Counted from the stretch's first letter, positions 10,165-19,558 are shown. The stretch is 64,000 nucleotides of DNA from Synechococcus sp. CB0101 (GCF_000179235.2 NZ_CP039373.1:2700554-2764553), one strand, 5' to 3'. Notes: generated from the sequence alone by a model not told the origin. Made by a program: numbers and translations.

Positions 10165-11150
10165 TCGTCGCCGCCGGGCTCTGAGCCGGCCGCCTGGTTC
10201 TGCATCAGGGGCCGGCGCAGGGGGCTATCGGGGCTCGCGAACACCGGCAGCACCTCTTTGCGGAAGGCATCCGCAGCCCTTGAGCAGTAACGCGAGGGAT
10301 GGCTGATCAGCTTCAGCTGCCGCCGCACCGAGAGATCCGCCAGGGCTGGTCGATGCAGGCTTCCAGCCGCCAGCTCCCGCTCGATCGACACCACGGGCAG
10401 GAACGCTGCACCCAAACCACTCTGAACAGCGTTTTTGATGGCCTCAAAGGAATTGAGTTCCATCTCAATCTTCAGCCGCGACACATCCAGACCGGAACGG
10501 GCCAGCAGCTGGTCCACCATCTTGCGGGTCGTGGATTGGGCGTCCAGGCAGACAAAACCCAGCCGGTAGAGATCGTCTTTGCTGAGCTCGGCTAAGCGGG
10601 CCAGGGGATGCTTGGTGGGCAGCACCAGCGCCAGCTCATCACTGGCATAGGGCACCACCTGCAGCAACTCGTTCAATTCGGTGGGGAGCTCCCCACCGAT
10701 GATCGCCAGGTCGATCTGGCCATTGGCCACGCTCCAACCGGTGCGGCGGGTGCTGTGCACCTGCAGCTGCACCGCCACCTCGGGGTATTTCTGGCGAAAC
10801 AGCCCGATCATCCGCGGCATCAAATAAGTGCCGGTGGTCTGGCTGGCGCCCACGATCAGCGAGCCGCCCTTGAGGTTGTGGAGATCGTCGAGGGCCCGGC
10901 AGGCCTCCTGACACTGGCTCAGGATCCGGTCGCAGTAGCTGAGCAGCAGATGGCCGGCCTCAGTGAGCTGCGCCTTGCGCCCGCCCCGGTCAAACAGCGA
11001 CACGTTGAGCTGCTTCTCCAGGTTCTGGATCTGGAGGCTGACCGCAGGCTGCGTGACATAGAGGCTGTCGGCCGCCTTCTTGAAGCTGCCCTCGCTAGCA
11101 ATCGCCCGCAGGATGCGCAGCTGATCAAGGGTGAAGGGCAGATCAGCCAT
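10155..11150 (-). CDS. rbcR: LysR-family transcriptional regulator, RbcR type
   Basis: LysR regulator with an N-terminal winged helix ([25 protein letters not shown]...) and an effector-binding domain starting near residue 95. Its close similarity in length (331 residues) and sequence to the RbcR group suggests a role in CO2 fixation or carbon-concentrating genes; the true targets are not visible. The ATG at 11150 is preferred over an upstream in-frame start at 11279 because the conserved N-terminus begins there. A TAGAGT -10-like box lies 32 nt upstream. Confidence 0.9.
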   Translation of the reverse strand: MADLPFTLDQLRILRAIASEGSFKKAADSLYVTQPAVSLQIQNLEKQLNVSLFDRGGRKAQLTEAGHLLLSYCDRILSQCQEACRALDDLHNLKGGSLIVGASQTTGTYLMPRMIGLFRQKYPEVAVQLQVHSTRRTGWSVANGQIDLAIIGGELPTELNELLQVVPYASDELALVLPTKHPLARLAELSKDDLYRLGFVCLDAQSTTRKMVDQLLARSGLDVSRLKIEMELNSFEAIKNAVQSGLGAAFLPVVSIERELAAGSLHRPALADLSVRRQLKLISHPSRYCSRAADAFRKEVLPVFASPDSPLRRPLMQNQAAGSEPGGDDQN

Positions 11151-11182
11151 GCAGGGGGCGCAGGGATGCTGCGGGAAGCAGA

Positions 11183-11188
11183 ACTCTA
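11183..11188 (-). promoter_or_regulatory. possible -10 box (TAGAGT) for rbcR
   Basis: TAGAGT on the minus strand, 32 nt before the rbcR ATG. The same hexamer precedes the PedR-like gene at 19559-19564. Confidence 0.3.
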
Positions 11189-11252
11189 GGTGCCCTCTCG
11201 GGTCGCTCAGGCGACTGAGGAGAATCAGCACACTCCTTGCGCCGGCCGGCCT

Positions 11253-11993
11253 GTGACTCCCAGCAGCGATCTCCACCACAGCAGCTGGGTGATGCTGGCG
11301 TTATTGCTGGGCTTTGCCGTGATCCACAGCGGCGGCGCCTCCCTGCGCTACTGGGGGGTGGAGCGCATCGGTGAACGGGCCTGGCGCCTGCTGTTTGCTG
11401 GGGTGAGCATCCCCTCGGCCGTTGTGGTGATCGGCTACTTCCTGGCCCACCGCTACGACGGCATCCGGCTCTGGAATCTGCAGGACCAGCCCTGGATCAT
11501 TCCGCTGGTGTGGATCGGCACCGCCATCAGCTTCCTGTTTCTCTACCCAGCCACCTACAACCTGCTGGAGATCCCAGCGGTGCTCAAGCCCCAGGTGCGG
11601 ATGTATGCCACCGGCATCATCCGCATCAGCCGCCATCCCCAGGCAATCGGGCAGATCCTCTGGTGCTGCACCCATCTGCTCTGGATCGGCAGCAGCTTCA
11701 TGGTGGCCACCTGCGCAGGCCTGATTGCCCATCACCTGTTCGCGATTTGGAACGGAGATCGCCGCCTGGCCAACCGCTTCGGAGCGGCCTTCGAAGAGCT
11801 GCGTGCCAGCACCTCCGTGATCCCGTTTCGCGCCGTGCTCGATGGCCGCCAACAGCTGCAGCTGGCTGAATTCCTGCGGCCCGCCCAGCTGGGAATTGCC
11901 ATCGCCGTTGGTGTGTTCTGGTGGGCCCATCGCTTCATCGGCAGCGGTGCCACAGCCTTCAGCCGCACCGGGCTGGCCCATTGGCTGGGATAA
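11253..11993 (+). CDS. NnrU/Z-ISO family membrane protein, candidate 15-cis-zeta-carotene isomerase
   Basis: Polytopic membrane protein of the NnrU family, 246 residues with about six hydrophobic segments. Conserved histidines include [25 protein letters not shown] and [11 protein letters not shown], which fit the haem-coordinating pattern of plant Z-ISO. Plant and Synechocystis members isomerise 15-cis-zeta-carotene, the product of CrtP, whose gene lies 2 kb away. I choose the GTG at 11253; an ATG at 11190 in the same frame would crowd the divergent rbcR promoter. Function is by family, not proven here. Confidence 0.85.
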   Translation: MTPSSDLHHSSWVMLALLLGFAVIHSGGASLRYWGVERIGERAWRLLFAGVSIPSAVVVIGYFLAHRYDGIRLWNLQDQPWIIPLVWIGTAISFLFLYPATYNLLEIPAVLKPQVRMYATGIIRISRHPQAIGQILWCCTHLLWIGSSFMVATCAGLIAHHLFAIWNGDRRLANRFGAAFEELRASTSVIPFRAVLDGRQQLQLAEFLRPAQLGIAIAVGVFWWAHRFIGSGATAFSRTGLAHWLG

Positions 11994-12010
11994 GCGCCTC
12001 TCGCGCTGCC

Positions 12011-12016
12011 TACACT
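12011..12016 (+). promoter_or_regulatory. possible -10 box (TACACT) for ndhF
   Basis: TACACT 23 nt before the ndhF ATG. An identical box stands 24 nt before ndhD (14342-14347), hinting that the two NDH-1 genes share promoter architecture. No -35 is evident. Confidence 0.35.
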
Positions 12017-12039
12017 CGCCCTGATTGCTCCAGCGCCGG

Positions 12040-14052
12040 ATGCCCTCGCCTGCCGAACTCGCCTGGCTGATTCCGGTGTTGCCCTTGATCGGGGCAGCGT
12101 TGGTGGGTCTTGGGCTGATCAGCTTCAACCGCACGGTGAACCGGTTGCGCAAACCGGTGGCGCTACTGCTGATCACGAGCGTGGGAGCCGCTGCAGTGCT
12201 CAGCTACGCCGTGCTGGCCGAGCAACTGGCGGGGGCCGGGCCCACCGAAGTGCTGTTCAACTGGGCCAGCGCCGGCGCCTTCACCCTGGAGATGGGCTTC
12301 CGCGTCGATGCCCTGGGTGCGGTGATGCTCGCCCTGGTCACCACCATCGCCGTGCTGGTGATGGTCTATTCCGATGGCTACATGGCCCACGACAAGGGCT
12401 ATGTGCGCTTTTTCACCTATCTGGCCCTGTTCAGCAGCTCGATGCTGGGCCTGGTGATCAGCCCCAACCTCCTGCAGATCTATGTGTTCTGGGAGCTGGT
12501 GGGCATGTGCTCCTACCTGCTGGTGGGCTTCTGGTACGACCGCGATGGCGCCGCCAATGCCGCCCAGAAAGCCTTCGTGGTGAACCGGGTGGGCGACTTC
12601 GGCCTCTTGCTGGGCATCCTCGGCCTGTTTTGGGCCACCGGCAGCTTCGGCTTTGAGCAGGTGGGCACTGGTCTGCAAGCCGCGATCGCCAACGGCAGCG
12701 TGTCGAACGGCATCGCCGTGCTGCTCTGCCTGCTGGTGTTCATGGGGCCCATGGCCAAATCGGCCCAGTTCCCGCTGCATGTGTGGCTGCCCGATGCGAT
12801 GGAGGGCCCCACTCCGATTTCAGCGCTGATTCACGCCGCCACGATGGTGGCCGCGGGCGTGTTCCTGGTGGCTCGCCTGCAGCCGGTGTACGTGCCGTTC
12901 CCTGAGGTGCAGGTGGTGATTGCCGTGATCGGCACGATCACCCTGTTTCTGGGGGCCTCGATCGCCCTCACTCAGATGGACCTGAAGAAGGGCCTGGCTT
13001 ACAGCACCGTGAGCCAACTGGGTTACATGATGCTGGCGATGGGCTGCGGCGCACCGGTGGCAGGCATGTTCCACCTGGTAACCCACGCCTTTTTCAAGGC
13101 GATGCTCTTCCTGGGCTCCGGCTCGGTGATCCACGCCATGGAAGAGGTGGTGGGCCATGAGGCGGTTCTCGCGCAGGACATGCGCCTGATGGGCGGCCTG
13201 CGCAAACACATGCCGATCACCAGCAGCACCTTCTTCATCGGCTGCCTGGCGATCAGTGGCATCCCGCCCCTGGCCGGCTTCTGGAGCAAAGACGAAATCC
13301 TCGGTCAGGCCTTCGGCAGCTTCCCGGTGCTGTGGGCCGCTGGTTTCATCACCGCCGGCATGACCGCCTTCTACATGTTCCGCTTGTACTTCCTCACGTT
13401 TGAGGGCAGCTTCCGCGGCAACGACAAGGCCATGCAGGCACAGCTGATGGCCGCCGCAGGCAAGAGCAGCGACGAGCACGGCGATGACCACGGCCACGCC
13501 CATGCCGAGCATCCCCACGAATCCGGCTGGCAGATGGCGATGCCCCTGGTGGTGCTGGCTGTTCCTTCCGTGCTGGTGGGTCTGCTGGGGGTGCCCTGGA
13601 ACAGCCGCTTCGGTTACCTCCTCGATCCCCATGAAGCCGCCGAGGTCGCCGAGCACTTCAGCTGGGGTGAATTCCTGCCCTTGGCCGGCGCTTCTGTAGC
13701 CATTTCCCTGGTGGGCATCACCGTGGCCGTGCTGGCCTACGCGCTGCGCAAGATCGATCTGGGCACCGCCGTCGCCGGCCGCTTCCCCACGATCAACGCC
13801 TTCCTGGCGAACAAGTGGTACCTCGATGCCATCAACGACAAGCTGTTCGTGCAGGGCAGCCGCAAGCTGGCCCGCTCCGTGCTGGAAGTGGATTCCAAAG
13901 TGGTCGACGGCGTGGTGAACCTCACCGGCCTGGTCACCCTCGGCAGCGGCGAAGGCCTCAAATACTTCGAAACCGGCCGCGCCCAGTTCTATGCCCTGAT
14001 CGTCTTCGGCGGCGTCATCGCACTGGTGGTGCTGTTTGGCGTCCTTGGGTGA
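12040..14052 (+). CDS. ndhF: NDH-1 subunit 5 (NdhF)
   Basis: Large proton-pumping antiporter-like subunit at the distal end of the NDH-1 membrane arm; with NdhD1 it defines the respiratory/cyclic NDH-1L form. The 670-residue protein has about 16 hydrophobic helices, the core motif FPLHVWLPDAMEGPTPISALIHAATMV split over helices 7-8, and the long C-terminal amphipathic section. A His/Asp-rich cytosolic loop (DEHGDDHGHAHAEHPHESG, residues ~484-502) stands out. ATG 12040 is used rather than the TTG at 12025. Confidence 0.97.
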   Translation: MPSPAELAWLIPVLPLIGAALVGLGLISFNRTVNRLRKPVALLLITSVGAAAVLSYAVLAEQLAGAGPTEVLFNWASAGAFTLEMGFRVDALGAVMLALVTTIAVLVMVYSDGYMAHDKGYVRFFTYLALFSSSMLGLVISPNLLQIYVFWELVGMCSYLLVGFWYDRDGAANAAQKAFVVNRVGDFGLLLGILGLFWATGSFGFEQVGTGLQAAIANGSVSNGIAVLLCLLVFMGPMAKSAQFPLHVWLPDAMEGPTPISALIHAATMVAAGVFLVARLQPVYVPFPEVQVVIAVIGTITLFLGASIALTQMDLKKGLAYSTVSQLGYMMLAMGCGAPVAGMFHLVTHAFFKAMLFLGSGSVIHAMEEVVGHEAVLAQDMRLMGGLRKHMPITSSTFFIGCLAISGIPPLAGFWSKDEILGQAFGSFPVLWAAGFITAGMTAFYMFRLYFLTFEGSFRGNDKAMQAQLMAAAGKSSDEHGDDHGHAHAEHPHESGWQMAMPLVVLAVPSVLVGLLGVPWNSRFGYLLDPHEAAEVAEHFSWGEFLPLAGASVAISLVGITVAVLAYALRKIDLGTAVAGRFPTINAFLANKWYLDAINDKLFVQGSRKLARSVLEVDSKVVDGVVNLTGLVTLGSGEGLKYFETGRAQFYALIVFGGVIALVVLFGVLG

Positions 14053-14130
14053 TGTCTGAGGCGCGGCCCTTCCGCCGGCTGCCGCGCACTGCGTGACGCG
14101 GATGCCGGCTCCAGGGCCGCGCCTCAGACA
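14053..14130 (+). terminator. long nested hairpin directly after ndhF
   Basis: Begins on the base after the ndhF stop. Perfect 18-bp outer arms at 14053-14070 and 14113-14130, then inner stems 14074-14079/14104-14109 and 14082-14086/14097-14101 around a 10-nt loop. No U-run follows, so it may act as a 3'-end stabiliser or processing structure rather than a classic terminator. Confidence 0.6.
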
Positions 14131-14217
14131 CCCAGCAGGAGGGGCATGGGGGGCAAAGCTTGCCCGGAGACCCAAGCCCTGCACGCATCAAGCCCTCGCC
14201 CAGCTCCCGCCTGCGGG

Positions 14218-14286
14218 GGCCTGGGGTTTGGCCTCGGGGCGCTGTCCGCCCCCAGCGGTGAGCGCCCCGAGGCCAAACCCCAGGCC
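14218..14286. repeat. 26-bp perfect inverted repeat, hairpin
   Basis: Arms at 14218-14243 and 14261-14286 are perfect reverse complements (starts GGCCTGGGG, ends CCCCAGGCC) with a 17-nt centre that can add four more pairs. The predicted fold is very stable in either strand. Could be an RNA element, an attenuator before ndhD, or a repetitive extragenic palindrome. Confidence 0.75.
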
Positions 14287-14341
14287 ACAACGCTCTGTGT
14301 GACATCCGCCACGCCACCGATGCAGCAGCGGCGGTGATTTC

Positions 14342-14347
14342 TACACT
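14342..14347 (+). promoter_or_regulatory. possible -10 box (TACACT) for ndhD
   Basis: TACACT 24 nt before the GTG start of ndhD, matching the box and spacing before ndhF. Confidence 0.35.
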
Positions 14348-14371
14348 CCGCCCAGAGCTGTTGCCCCGTCT

Positions 14372-16003
14372 GTGCATCTGGATGTCGCCACGCTCCTGGC
14401 TGCTGCCGCAGGCCAGGGCAGCAGCACAGCCTTTCCCTGGTTAAGTGCCTCGATCCTGTTTCCGATCGGCGCGGCGCTGTGCATTCCGTTTGTGCCCGAC
14501 AACGGCGATGGCAAGCAGGTGCGCTGGTTTGCGCTGGGGATCGCCCTGATCACCTTCCTGATCACGGTGGGGGCTTATCTCAACGGCTACGACCCCAGCA
14601 ACCCGGATCTCCAGCTGGTGGAGAAGGTGAGCTGGCTACCGGATCTCGGTCTGGAGTGGTCGGTGGGAGCTGATGGCATCTCAATGCCGCTGATCCTGCT
14701 CACCAGCTTCATCACCGCCCTAGCCGTGCTGGCCGCCTGGCCGGTGAGCTTCAAGCCGAAGCTCTTCTATTTCCTGCTGCTGGCCATGGATGGCGGCCAG
14801 ATCGCCGTGTTTGCGGTGCAGGACATGCTGCTGTTCTTCCTGGCCTGGGAGCTGGAACTGATCCCGGTGTATCTGCTGCTGGCGATCTGGGGCGGCAAAA
14901 AGCGGCAATATGCCGCCACCAAATTCATCCTCTACACCGCCGGAAGCTCCCTGTTCATCCTATTGGCGGGCCTGGCGATGGCCTTCTACGGCGGAGACAT
15001 CAGCTTCAACTACACCGATCTGATGGCCAAGGGCTTCTCGGTGAAGTTCCAGCTGCTCGCCTACGCCGGCCTGCTGATCGCCTTCGGGGTGAAGCTGCCA
15101 ATCGTGCCCCTGCACACCTGGCTGCCGGATGCCCACGGAGAAGCCACGGCCCCGGTGCACATGTTGCTAGCCGGCATCCTGCTGAAGATGGGCGGCTACG
15201 CCCTGCTGCGCTTCAACTGCCAGATCCTGCCGGATGGCCACGCCGTGTTTGCACCACTGCTGGTGGTGCTGGGGGTGGTGAACATCATTTACGCAGCCCT
15301 CACTTCGTTTGCGCAGCGGAACCTCAAACGAAAAATCGCCTACAGCTCGATCAGCCATATGGGCTTTGTACTGATCGGCATCGGCAGCTTCAGCGCCCTG
15401 GGCTCCAGCGGCGCGATGCTCCAGATGATCAGCCATGGCCTGATCGGCGCCTCGCTGTTCTTCCTGGTGGGTGCCACCTACGACCGCACCCACACCCTGC
15501 AGCTCGATGAGATGGGCGGGGTGGGCCAGAAGATGCGCAAGATGTTTGCCCTCTGGACCGTGTGCTCGCTCGCGTCCCTGGCGCTCCCGGGGATGAGCGG
15601 CTTCGTGAGCGAATTGATGGTGTTTGTGGGCTTCGCCACCGACGACGCCTACACCCTGCCCTTCCGGGTGGTGATCGACGGCCTGGCGGCGATCGGCGTG
15701 ATCCTCACGCCCATTTACCTGCTCTCGATGCTGCGCGAAATCTTCTACGGGCAGGAGAAAGCCGAACTGGTGGGGCACACCAACCTGGTGGATGCCGAAC
15801 CGCGTGAGATTTACATCATTGGCTGTCTGTTGGTGCCGATCATCGGCATCGGCCTCTATCCACGGCTGATGACCGACAGCTACAAGGCCTCCATGGAGGT
15901 GCTGGTGGCCAGGGATGAACGCGCGATGAAGGCCCTCAACGCCCCCGCCGGCACCGGCTTGATCCGTCAGGCCCCCCTGCGGGCGCCAGCACTAGCCGGA
16001 TAA
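14372..16003 (+). CDS. ndhD: NDH-1 subunit 4 (NdhD1)
   Basis: Antiporter-like proton-pumping subunit of the NDH-1 membrane arm. Length 543 residues from a GTG start, about 14 hydrophobic helices, with the core helix-7/8 motif [18 protein letters not shown] and an ionisable Glu in [13 protein letters not shown]. Placed directly after ndhF, which pairs with the NdhD1/NdhF1 form rather than the CO2-uptake NdhD3/F3 form, where cupA would be expected next; none is here. Confidence 0.96.
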   Translation: MHLDVATLLAAAAGQGSSTAFPWLSASILFPIGAALCIPFVPDNGDGKQVRWFALGIALITFLITVGAYLNGYDPSNPDLQLVEKVSWLPDLGLEWSVGADGISMPLILLTSFITALAVLAAWPVSFKPKLFYFLLLAMDGGQIAVFAVQDMLLFFLAWELELIPVYLLLAIWGGKKRQYAATKFILYTAGSSLFILLAGLAMAFYGGDISFNYTDLMAKGFSVKFQLLAYAGLLIAFGVKLPIVPLHTWLPDAHGEATAPVHMLLAGILLKMGGYALLRFNCQILPDGHAVFAPLLVVLGVVNIIYAALTSFAQRNLKRKIAYSSISHMGFVLIGIGSFSALGSSGAMLQMISHGLIGASLFFLVGATYDRTHTLQLDEMGGVGQKMRKMFALWTVCSLASLALPGMSGFVSELMVFVGFATDDAYTLPFRVVIDGLAAIGVILTPIYLLSMLREIFYGQEKAELVGHTNLVDAEPREIYIIGCLLVPIIGIGLYPRLMTDSYKASMEVLVARDERAMKALNAPAGTGLIRQAPLRAPALAG

Positions 16004-16053
16004 CAAACCATTCAGGCTGCGCGATCCCTTGGTTCAGCGCGACGGGATCTACC

Positions 16054-16059
16054 TAATCT
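16054..16059 (+). promoter_or_regulatory. possible -10 box (TAATCT) for the LapA-like gene
   Basis: TAATCT lies 33 nt before the start at 16093; TTGGTT at 16029-16034 is a possible -35 at 19-bp spacing. Confidence 0.3.
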
Positions 16060-16092
16060 CCACAATCCAAACCCTTCGGTGCATCCCGACCG

Positions 16093-16452
16093 ATGAAGCA
16101 GCTGAACTTCCTGCTGATCTTCAGCTTCGGCCTGGCCATGGTGATGTTCACGCTGGAGAACACCGCCCCCACCACGGTGCAATTCCTACCTGGGCTCAGC
16201 GCCACCCTCCCGCTCGCGGCCCTGTTGCTGCTGGTGGGCGGCATCGGTGCAACGGCCGCTTGGGTGTTCGCCGTGTGGACCGGTGTGGTGAAGCGGGTGG
16301 AGAGCCAGGTCAACCCCGGTGAGGTGGAAGCCCAACAGGTGCGCATCCGCGAACTGGAGGAAGACGTGCAGCGCTACCGCGCAGCGGTCGATGCCCAACT
16401 GGGCCTGCTGCCGGCCGCCGGCGAGAGCACCGCCCAAAGCGAAGCGGCCTGA
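16093..16452 (+). CDS. LapA-domain (DUF1049) small membrane protein
   Basis: 119 residues with two hydrophobic helices (about 5-22 and 38-62) separated by a short polar loop (ENTAPTTVQFLP), the LapA/DUF1049 pattern. A charged, probably coiled-coil tail follows (EVEAQQVRIRELEEDVQRYR). LapA-type proteins help assemble envelope components in some bacteria; the cyanobacterial role is unknown. Ends 46 bp before scpA. Confidence 0.82.
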   Translation: MKQLNFLLIFSFGLAMVMFTLENTAPTTVQFLPGLSATLPLAALLLLVGGIGATAAWVFAVWTGVVKRVESQVNPGEVEAQQVRIRELEEDVQRYRAAVDAQLGLLPAAGESTAQSEAA

Positions 16453-16489
16453 AGGCAGATCTGGCCTGGCTTTTCAGGCTCTGAGCCGA

Positions 16490-16495
16490 TAGGGT
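16490..16495 (+). promoter_or_regulatory. possible -10 box (TAGGGT) for scpA
   Basis: TAGGGT lies 21 nt before an in-frame GTG at 16517 but only 3 nt before the GTG at 16499, which favours 16517 as the true scpA start if this is the promoter. Confidence 0.3.
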
Positions 16496-16498
16496 CGG

Positions 16499-17398
16499 GT
16501 GAGTGCAAGCGGATCCGTGGCCACAGATGGCGCCAGGCTGGCGATCCGCCTGTTGCAAGACGCCGCCGAACGGGGCGACCTGGATCCCTGGGATGTGGAT
16601 GTGATTGCCGTCGTGGACGGCTTTCTGGATCAGTTACGCCAGCGCATTGAAGTTCCGCGGCTGGTGGCCGCCATGGGGCGCGGCGGCAGTTACGAACAGG
16701 ACCTGGCCGAAACCAGTGAGGCCTTCCTCGCTGCCTCGATGCTCGTGAGCCTGAAGGCCGAGGTGCTGGAAGCGCAAACCTTTCCGCCCGAGCCGCTGCT
16801 GGACGACGACTTCAGCTTCGACTTCGACGCCGAGGGCCAGGGCTGGCTGCTCAGCCCGGGTGTGGAGCTCCCCAGGCGACCGGAGCGGCATCTGCTGCGC
16901 CGGCCCGTGGCTCCCCCGCCGCTGCAGCGGCCGGTGACCCTCGGTGAACTGATCCGCCAGCTCGAAGACATCGCCGAGCGGCTGGAGCAGGAAGAGGGGC
17001 AACGGATCAAACGCCAGCGCAGCAAGCGTTACAGCGACCGGGCGGTGATCGAGCAGGTGGCGGCCCTGGCTCACCGCGAAAAGCTGCCGGAAACCACCGC
17101 GGCCCTGAGCCAGTTCCTCTTGCAGTGGCCGCAATCCTTGGAGTGGACCTGCTTTGAGGGACTCGTGGAGGCCTGGGCAGCCGTGGCACCGGAGGATCTC
17201 GACAGCGACCGGGTGGGCGTGTTCTGGGCGCTGCTCTTCCTCTGCTCCCAAGGGAAGGTGGAGTTGGAGCAGCAAGGAGGTCTGTTTGGCCCACTGCAGC
17301 TCAAACGGCTGCTGGACGAACGTGAGAGCGTGCAATTGCCACTGCCCGCGGAGTTGGGGTCAGCTCGGGGGCCGGCTCGAGAGCCACTGGCCGCCTAG
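16499..17398 (+). CDS. scpA: segregation and condensation protein A (ScpA kleisin)
   Basis: Kleisin subunit that bridges the two SMC heads in the bacterial condensin. N-terminal helix bundle shows LAIRLLQDAAERGDLDPWDVDV and LAASMLVSLKAEVL; a charged middle and a C-terminal winged-helix region follow to residue 299. The start is either GTG 16499 or GTG 16517; a TAGGGT box at 16490 argues for the latter. scpB and smc are not in the window. A sugar nucleotidyltransferase gene follows 46 bp later. Confidence 0.9.
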   Translation: MSASGSVATDGARLAIRLLQDAAERGDLDPWDVDVIAVVDGFLDQLRQRIEVPRLVAAMGRGGSYEQDLAETSEAFLAASMLVSLKAEVLEAQTFPPEPLLDDDFSFDFDAEGQGWLLSPGVELPRRPERHLLRRPVAPPPLQRPVTLGELIRQLEDIAERLEQEEGQRIKRQRSKRYSDRAVIEQVAALAHREKLPETTAALSQFLLQWPQSLEWTCFEGLVEAWAAVAPEDLDSDRVGVFWALLFLCSQGKVELEQQGGLFGPLQLKRLLDERESVQLPLPAELGSARGPAREPLAA

Positions 17399-17408
17399 AG
17401 GCTGTGCG

Positions 17409-17414
17409 TAGGGT
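17409..17414 (+). promoter_or_regulatory. possible -10 box (TAGGGT) for the nucleotidyltransferase gene
   Basis: TAGGGT 30 nt before the ATG at 17445, the same hexamer as before scpA, dgkA and the MBL gene. Confidence 0.3.
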
Positions 17415-17444
17415 GGGCGGACTCACCGAAAGCAGACAGCGCCG

Positions 17445-18626
17445 ATGAAGGCGATGATACTGGCGGCCGGTAAGGGGACCCGGGTGCGACCGATCACCCA
17501 CATCGTCCCCAAGCCGATGATTCCGATCCTGCAGAAACCCGTGATGGAGTTTCTGCTCGAGCTGCTGCGGGAACACGGCTTCACCGAAATCATGGTGAAC
17601 GTCTCCCACCTGGCCGAGGAGATCGAGAACTATTTCCGCGATGGCCAGCGCTTCGGCGTGGAGATCGCCTACAGCTTCGAGGGCCGGATCGAAGACGGCG
17701 AACTGATCGGCGATGCCCTGGGCTCAGCCGGCGGCCTGAAGAAGATCCAGACCTTCCAGCGCTTCTTCGACGACACCTTTGTGGTGCTCTGCGGCGATGC
17801 CCTGATCGACCTGGACCTCAGCGAGGCCGTGCGCCGACACAAGGCCAAAGGAGCCATGGCCAGCCTGATCACCAAGCGGGTGCCGCGCGATCAGGTGAGC
17901 AGCTACGGCGTGGTGGTGACCGACGACGACGGCCGGGTGCTCTCCTTCCAGGAGAAGCCGTCGGTGGACGAAGCCGCCAGCGACATGATCAACACCGGCA
18001 TCTACATCTTCGAGCCCGAAGTGCTCGACTACGTGCCGGATGGTGTGCCGTTTGACATCGGCTCCGATCTGTTCCCCAGGCTGGTGGCTGATGACGCCGC
18101 CTTCTACGCCCTGCCGATGGAATTCGAGTGGGTCGACATCGGCAAAGTGCCCGACTACTGGCAGGCGATTCGCAGTGTGCTGCAGGGTCAGGTGCGGCAA
18201 GTGCAGATCCCAGGCAAGGAAGTGCGTCCCGGCGTCTACGCCGGCCTGAACGTTGCGGCCAACTGGGACAAGATCAAGGTGGAAGGCCCGATCTATGTGG
18301 GTGGCATGAGCCGCATTGAAGACGGCGCCACGATGATTGGCCCGGCGATGATTGGCCCGAGTTGCCACATCTGCGAAGGCGCCACGATCGACAACTCGAT
18401 CATTTTTGATTACTCCCGCATCGGCCCGGGTGTGCGGCTGGTGGAGAAGCTGGTATTCGGCCGCTACTGCGTCGACCGCAACGGCGATCACTTCGACCTG
18501 CAGGAGGCCGCCCTCGACTGGCTGATCACGGATGTGCGCCGCCAGGACCACGTCAGCCCCTCACCGCAGCAGAAGGCCATGGCCGAACTGCTGGGGACAG
18601 ACCTGGCGATCAGCAACGCGAGCTGA
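17445..18626 (+). CDS. sugar-phosphate nucleotidyltransferase (mannose-1-P guanylyltransferase-like)
   Basis: Activates a sugar 1-phosphate with an NTP to an NDP-sugar for polysaccharide or glycan synthesis. The Rossmann-type N-terminus carries the signature MILAAGKGTRVRPIT and the PKPMIPI motif; FDIGSDLFP and EFEWVDIGKVPDYWQ follow. The last ~130 residues form a left-handed hexapeptide region (GPIYVGGMSRIEDGATMIGP). The sequence fits the GDP-mannose pyrophosphorylase group best, but substrate is not certain. Its end overlaps metF by 17 bp. Confidence 0.88.
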   Translation: MKAMILAAGKGTRVRPITHIVPKPMIPILQKPVMEFLLELLREHGFTEIMVNVSHLAEEIENYFRDGQRFGVEIAYSFEGRIEDGELIGDALGSAGGLKKIQTFQRFFDDTFVVLCGDALIDLDLSEAVRRHKAKGAMASLITKRVPRDQVSSYGVVVTDDDGRVLSFQEKPSVDEAASDMINTGIYIFEPEVLDYVPDGVPFDIGSDLFPRLVADDAAFYALPMEFEWVDIGKVPDYWQAIRSVLQGQVRQVQIPGKEVRPGVYAGLNVAANWDKIKVEGPIYVGGMSRIEDGATMIGPAMIGPSCHICEGATIDNSIIFDYSRIGPGVRLVEKLVFGRYCVDRNGDHFDLQEAALDWLITDVRRQDHVSPSPQQKAMAELLGTDLAISNAS

Positions 18627-19527
18627 GACCCGCACGCTCCAAGATCAGCGGGATGCGCTCTTCGGCCTTCACGGCCATCAGATGCACCCCCTGGGCGATG
18701 CCGGCATAGGCAGCCACCTGCTCGGCGGCAATGCTGATGCCCTCATCCGCTGGATTGGAGGCGGCGGCGAGGCGATCAATGATCGATTGAGGAATGTTGG
18801 CGCCGGGCACCACCCGGTTGATGAAAGCCGCGTTCTTCGCCGACTTCAGCAGAAACACCCCCGCCAGCACCGGCAGGCCCAGGGGCCCGGTGATCTCTCC
18901 CACGAAGCGCTTCAGGCTCTCGCCATCCATCACCATCTGGGTTTGCAGGAAGCGGGCACCGGCCGCGTGTTTGCGGGCGATGCGGCTCTTGAGACCACTC
19001 CAGCTGGGGCTCTGGGGATCAGCCGCGGCGCCGGCAAACAGGGCGGTGGGGCCATCGGCCAAGGCGCCCTGCACTGGATCGAGGCCCTGGTTGAGGGCCT
19101 GCAGTTGCTGCAGCAACCGCACCGATTCCAATTCATTCACGGGCCGTGCGCCGGGCTGATCCCCGGCCCGCACCGGATCTCCGGTGAGGCAGAGCACGTT
19201 GCGGATACCGAGGGCATGGGCCCCCAGCAAATCCGCCTGCAAGGCAATGCGGTTGCGATCCCGGCAGGCGACCTGCCACACCGGCTCAATGCCCTGATCC
19301 AGCAGCAGGCGGCACACCGCCAGGCTGCTCATACGCATCACCGCACGGCTGCCATCCGTCACATTCACTGCATGCACACGCCCCTTGAGGGCCCGGGCAT
19401 GGGCCAGGGTGCTGCTGGCGTCACCACCGCGGGGCGGCATCACCTCCGCCGTGATGGCGAGGGATCCCACCTCCAGTGCCTGCTGCAGCCCCAAAACGCC
19501 CTGGATCCAATGCCAGGCCATCATCAA
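18610..19527 (-). CDS. metF: methylenetetrahydrofolate reductase (MetF)
   Basis: Reduces 5,10-methylene-THF to 5-methyl-THF for methionine synthesis. TIM-barrel protein of 305 residues with the catalytic Glu in ITAEVMPPRGGD, the folate-site region GRVHAVNVTDG, the flavin-site LCLTGDP segment and FLQTQMVMD near residue 195. It is divergent from the pedR-like gene with 60 bp between them, so both promoters must be compact. Length is like the E. coli enzyme with no regulatory extension. Confidence 0.93.
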   Translation of the reverse strand: MMMAWHWIQGVLGLQQALEVGSLAITAEVMPPRGGDASSTLAHARALKGRVHAVNVTDGSRAVMRMSSLAVCRLLLDQGIEPVWQVACRDRNRIALQADLLGAHALGIRNVLCLTGDPVRAGDQPGARPVNELESVRLLQQLQALNQGLDPVQGALADGPTALFAGAAADPQSPSWSGLKSRIARKHAAGARFLQTQMVMDGESLKRFVGEITGPLGLPVLAGVFLLKSAKNAAFINRVVPGANIPQSIIDRLAAASNPADEGISIAAEQVAAYAGIAQGVHLMAVKAEERIPLILERAGLSSRC

Positions 19528-19558
19528 CCAAGCCCTGTCCGCCCCGCGGCGGGCTCCC

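Larger units (their letters stand above)
14131..14371. other. hairpin-rich non-coding gap between ndhF and ndhD
   Basis: With the preceding hairpin this forms a 319-bp gap, the longest without a convincing gene. It holds a small hairpin (GGGCAA 14151-14156 / TTGCCC 14160-14165), two copies of CAAGCCCT 16 bp apart, a 26-bp perfect inverted repeat (14218-14286) and a TACACT -10-like box before ndhD. Short open frames here read through the repeats and look spurious. Confidence 0.6.

Noticed and set aside
12820-14184. 454-residue minus-strand open frame opposite ndhF
   Set aside because: His/Gln/Gly-rich mirror of a GC-rich coding strand; ndhF is a clear complete gene here.
14093-14337. Short open frames in the ndhF-ndhD gap
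   Set aside because: They read through the inverted repeats, have Pro/Arg-rich composition and no ribosome-binding sites.
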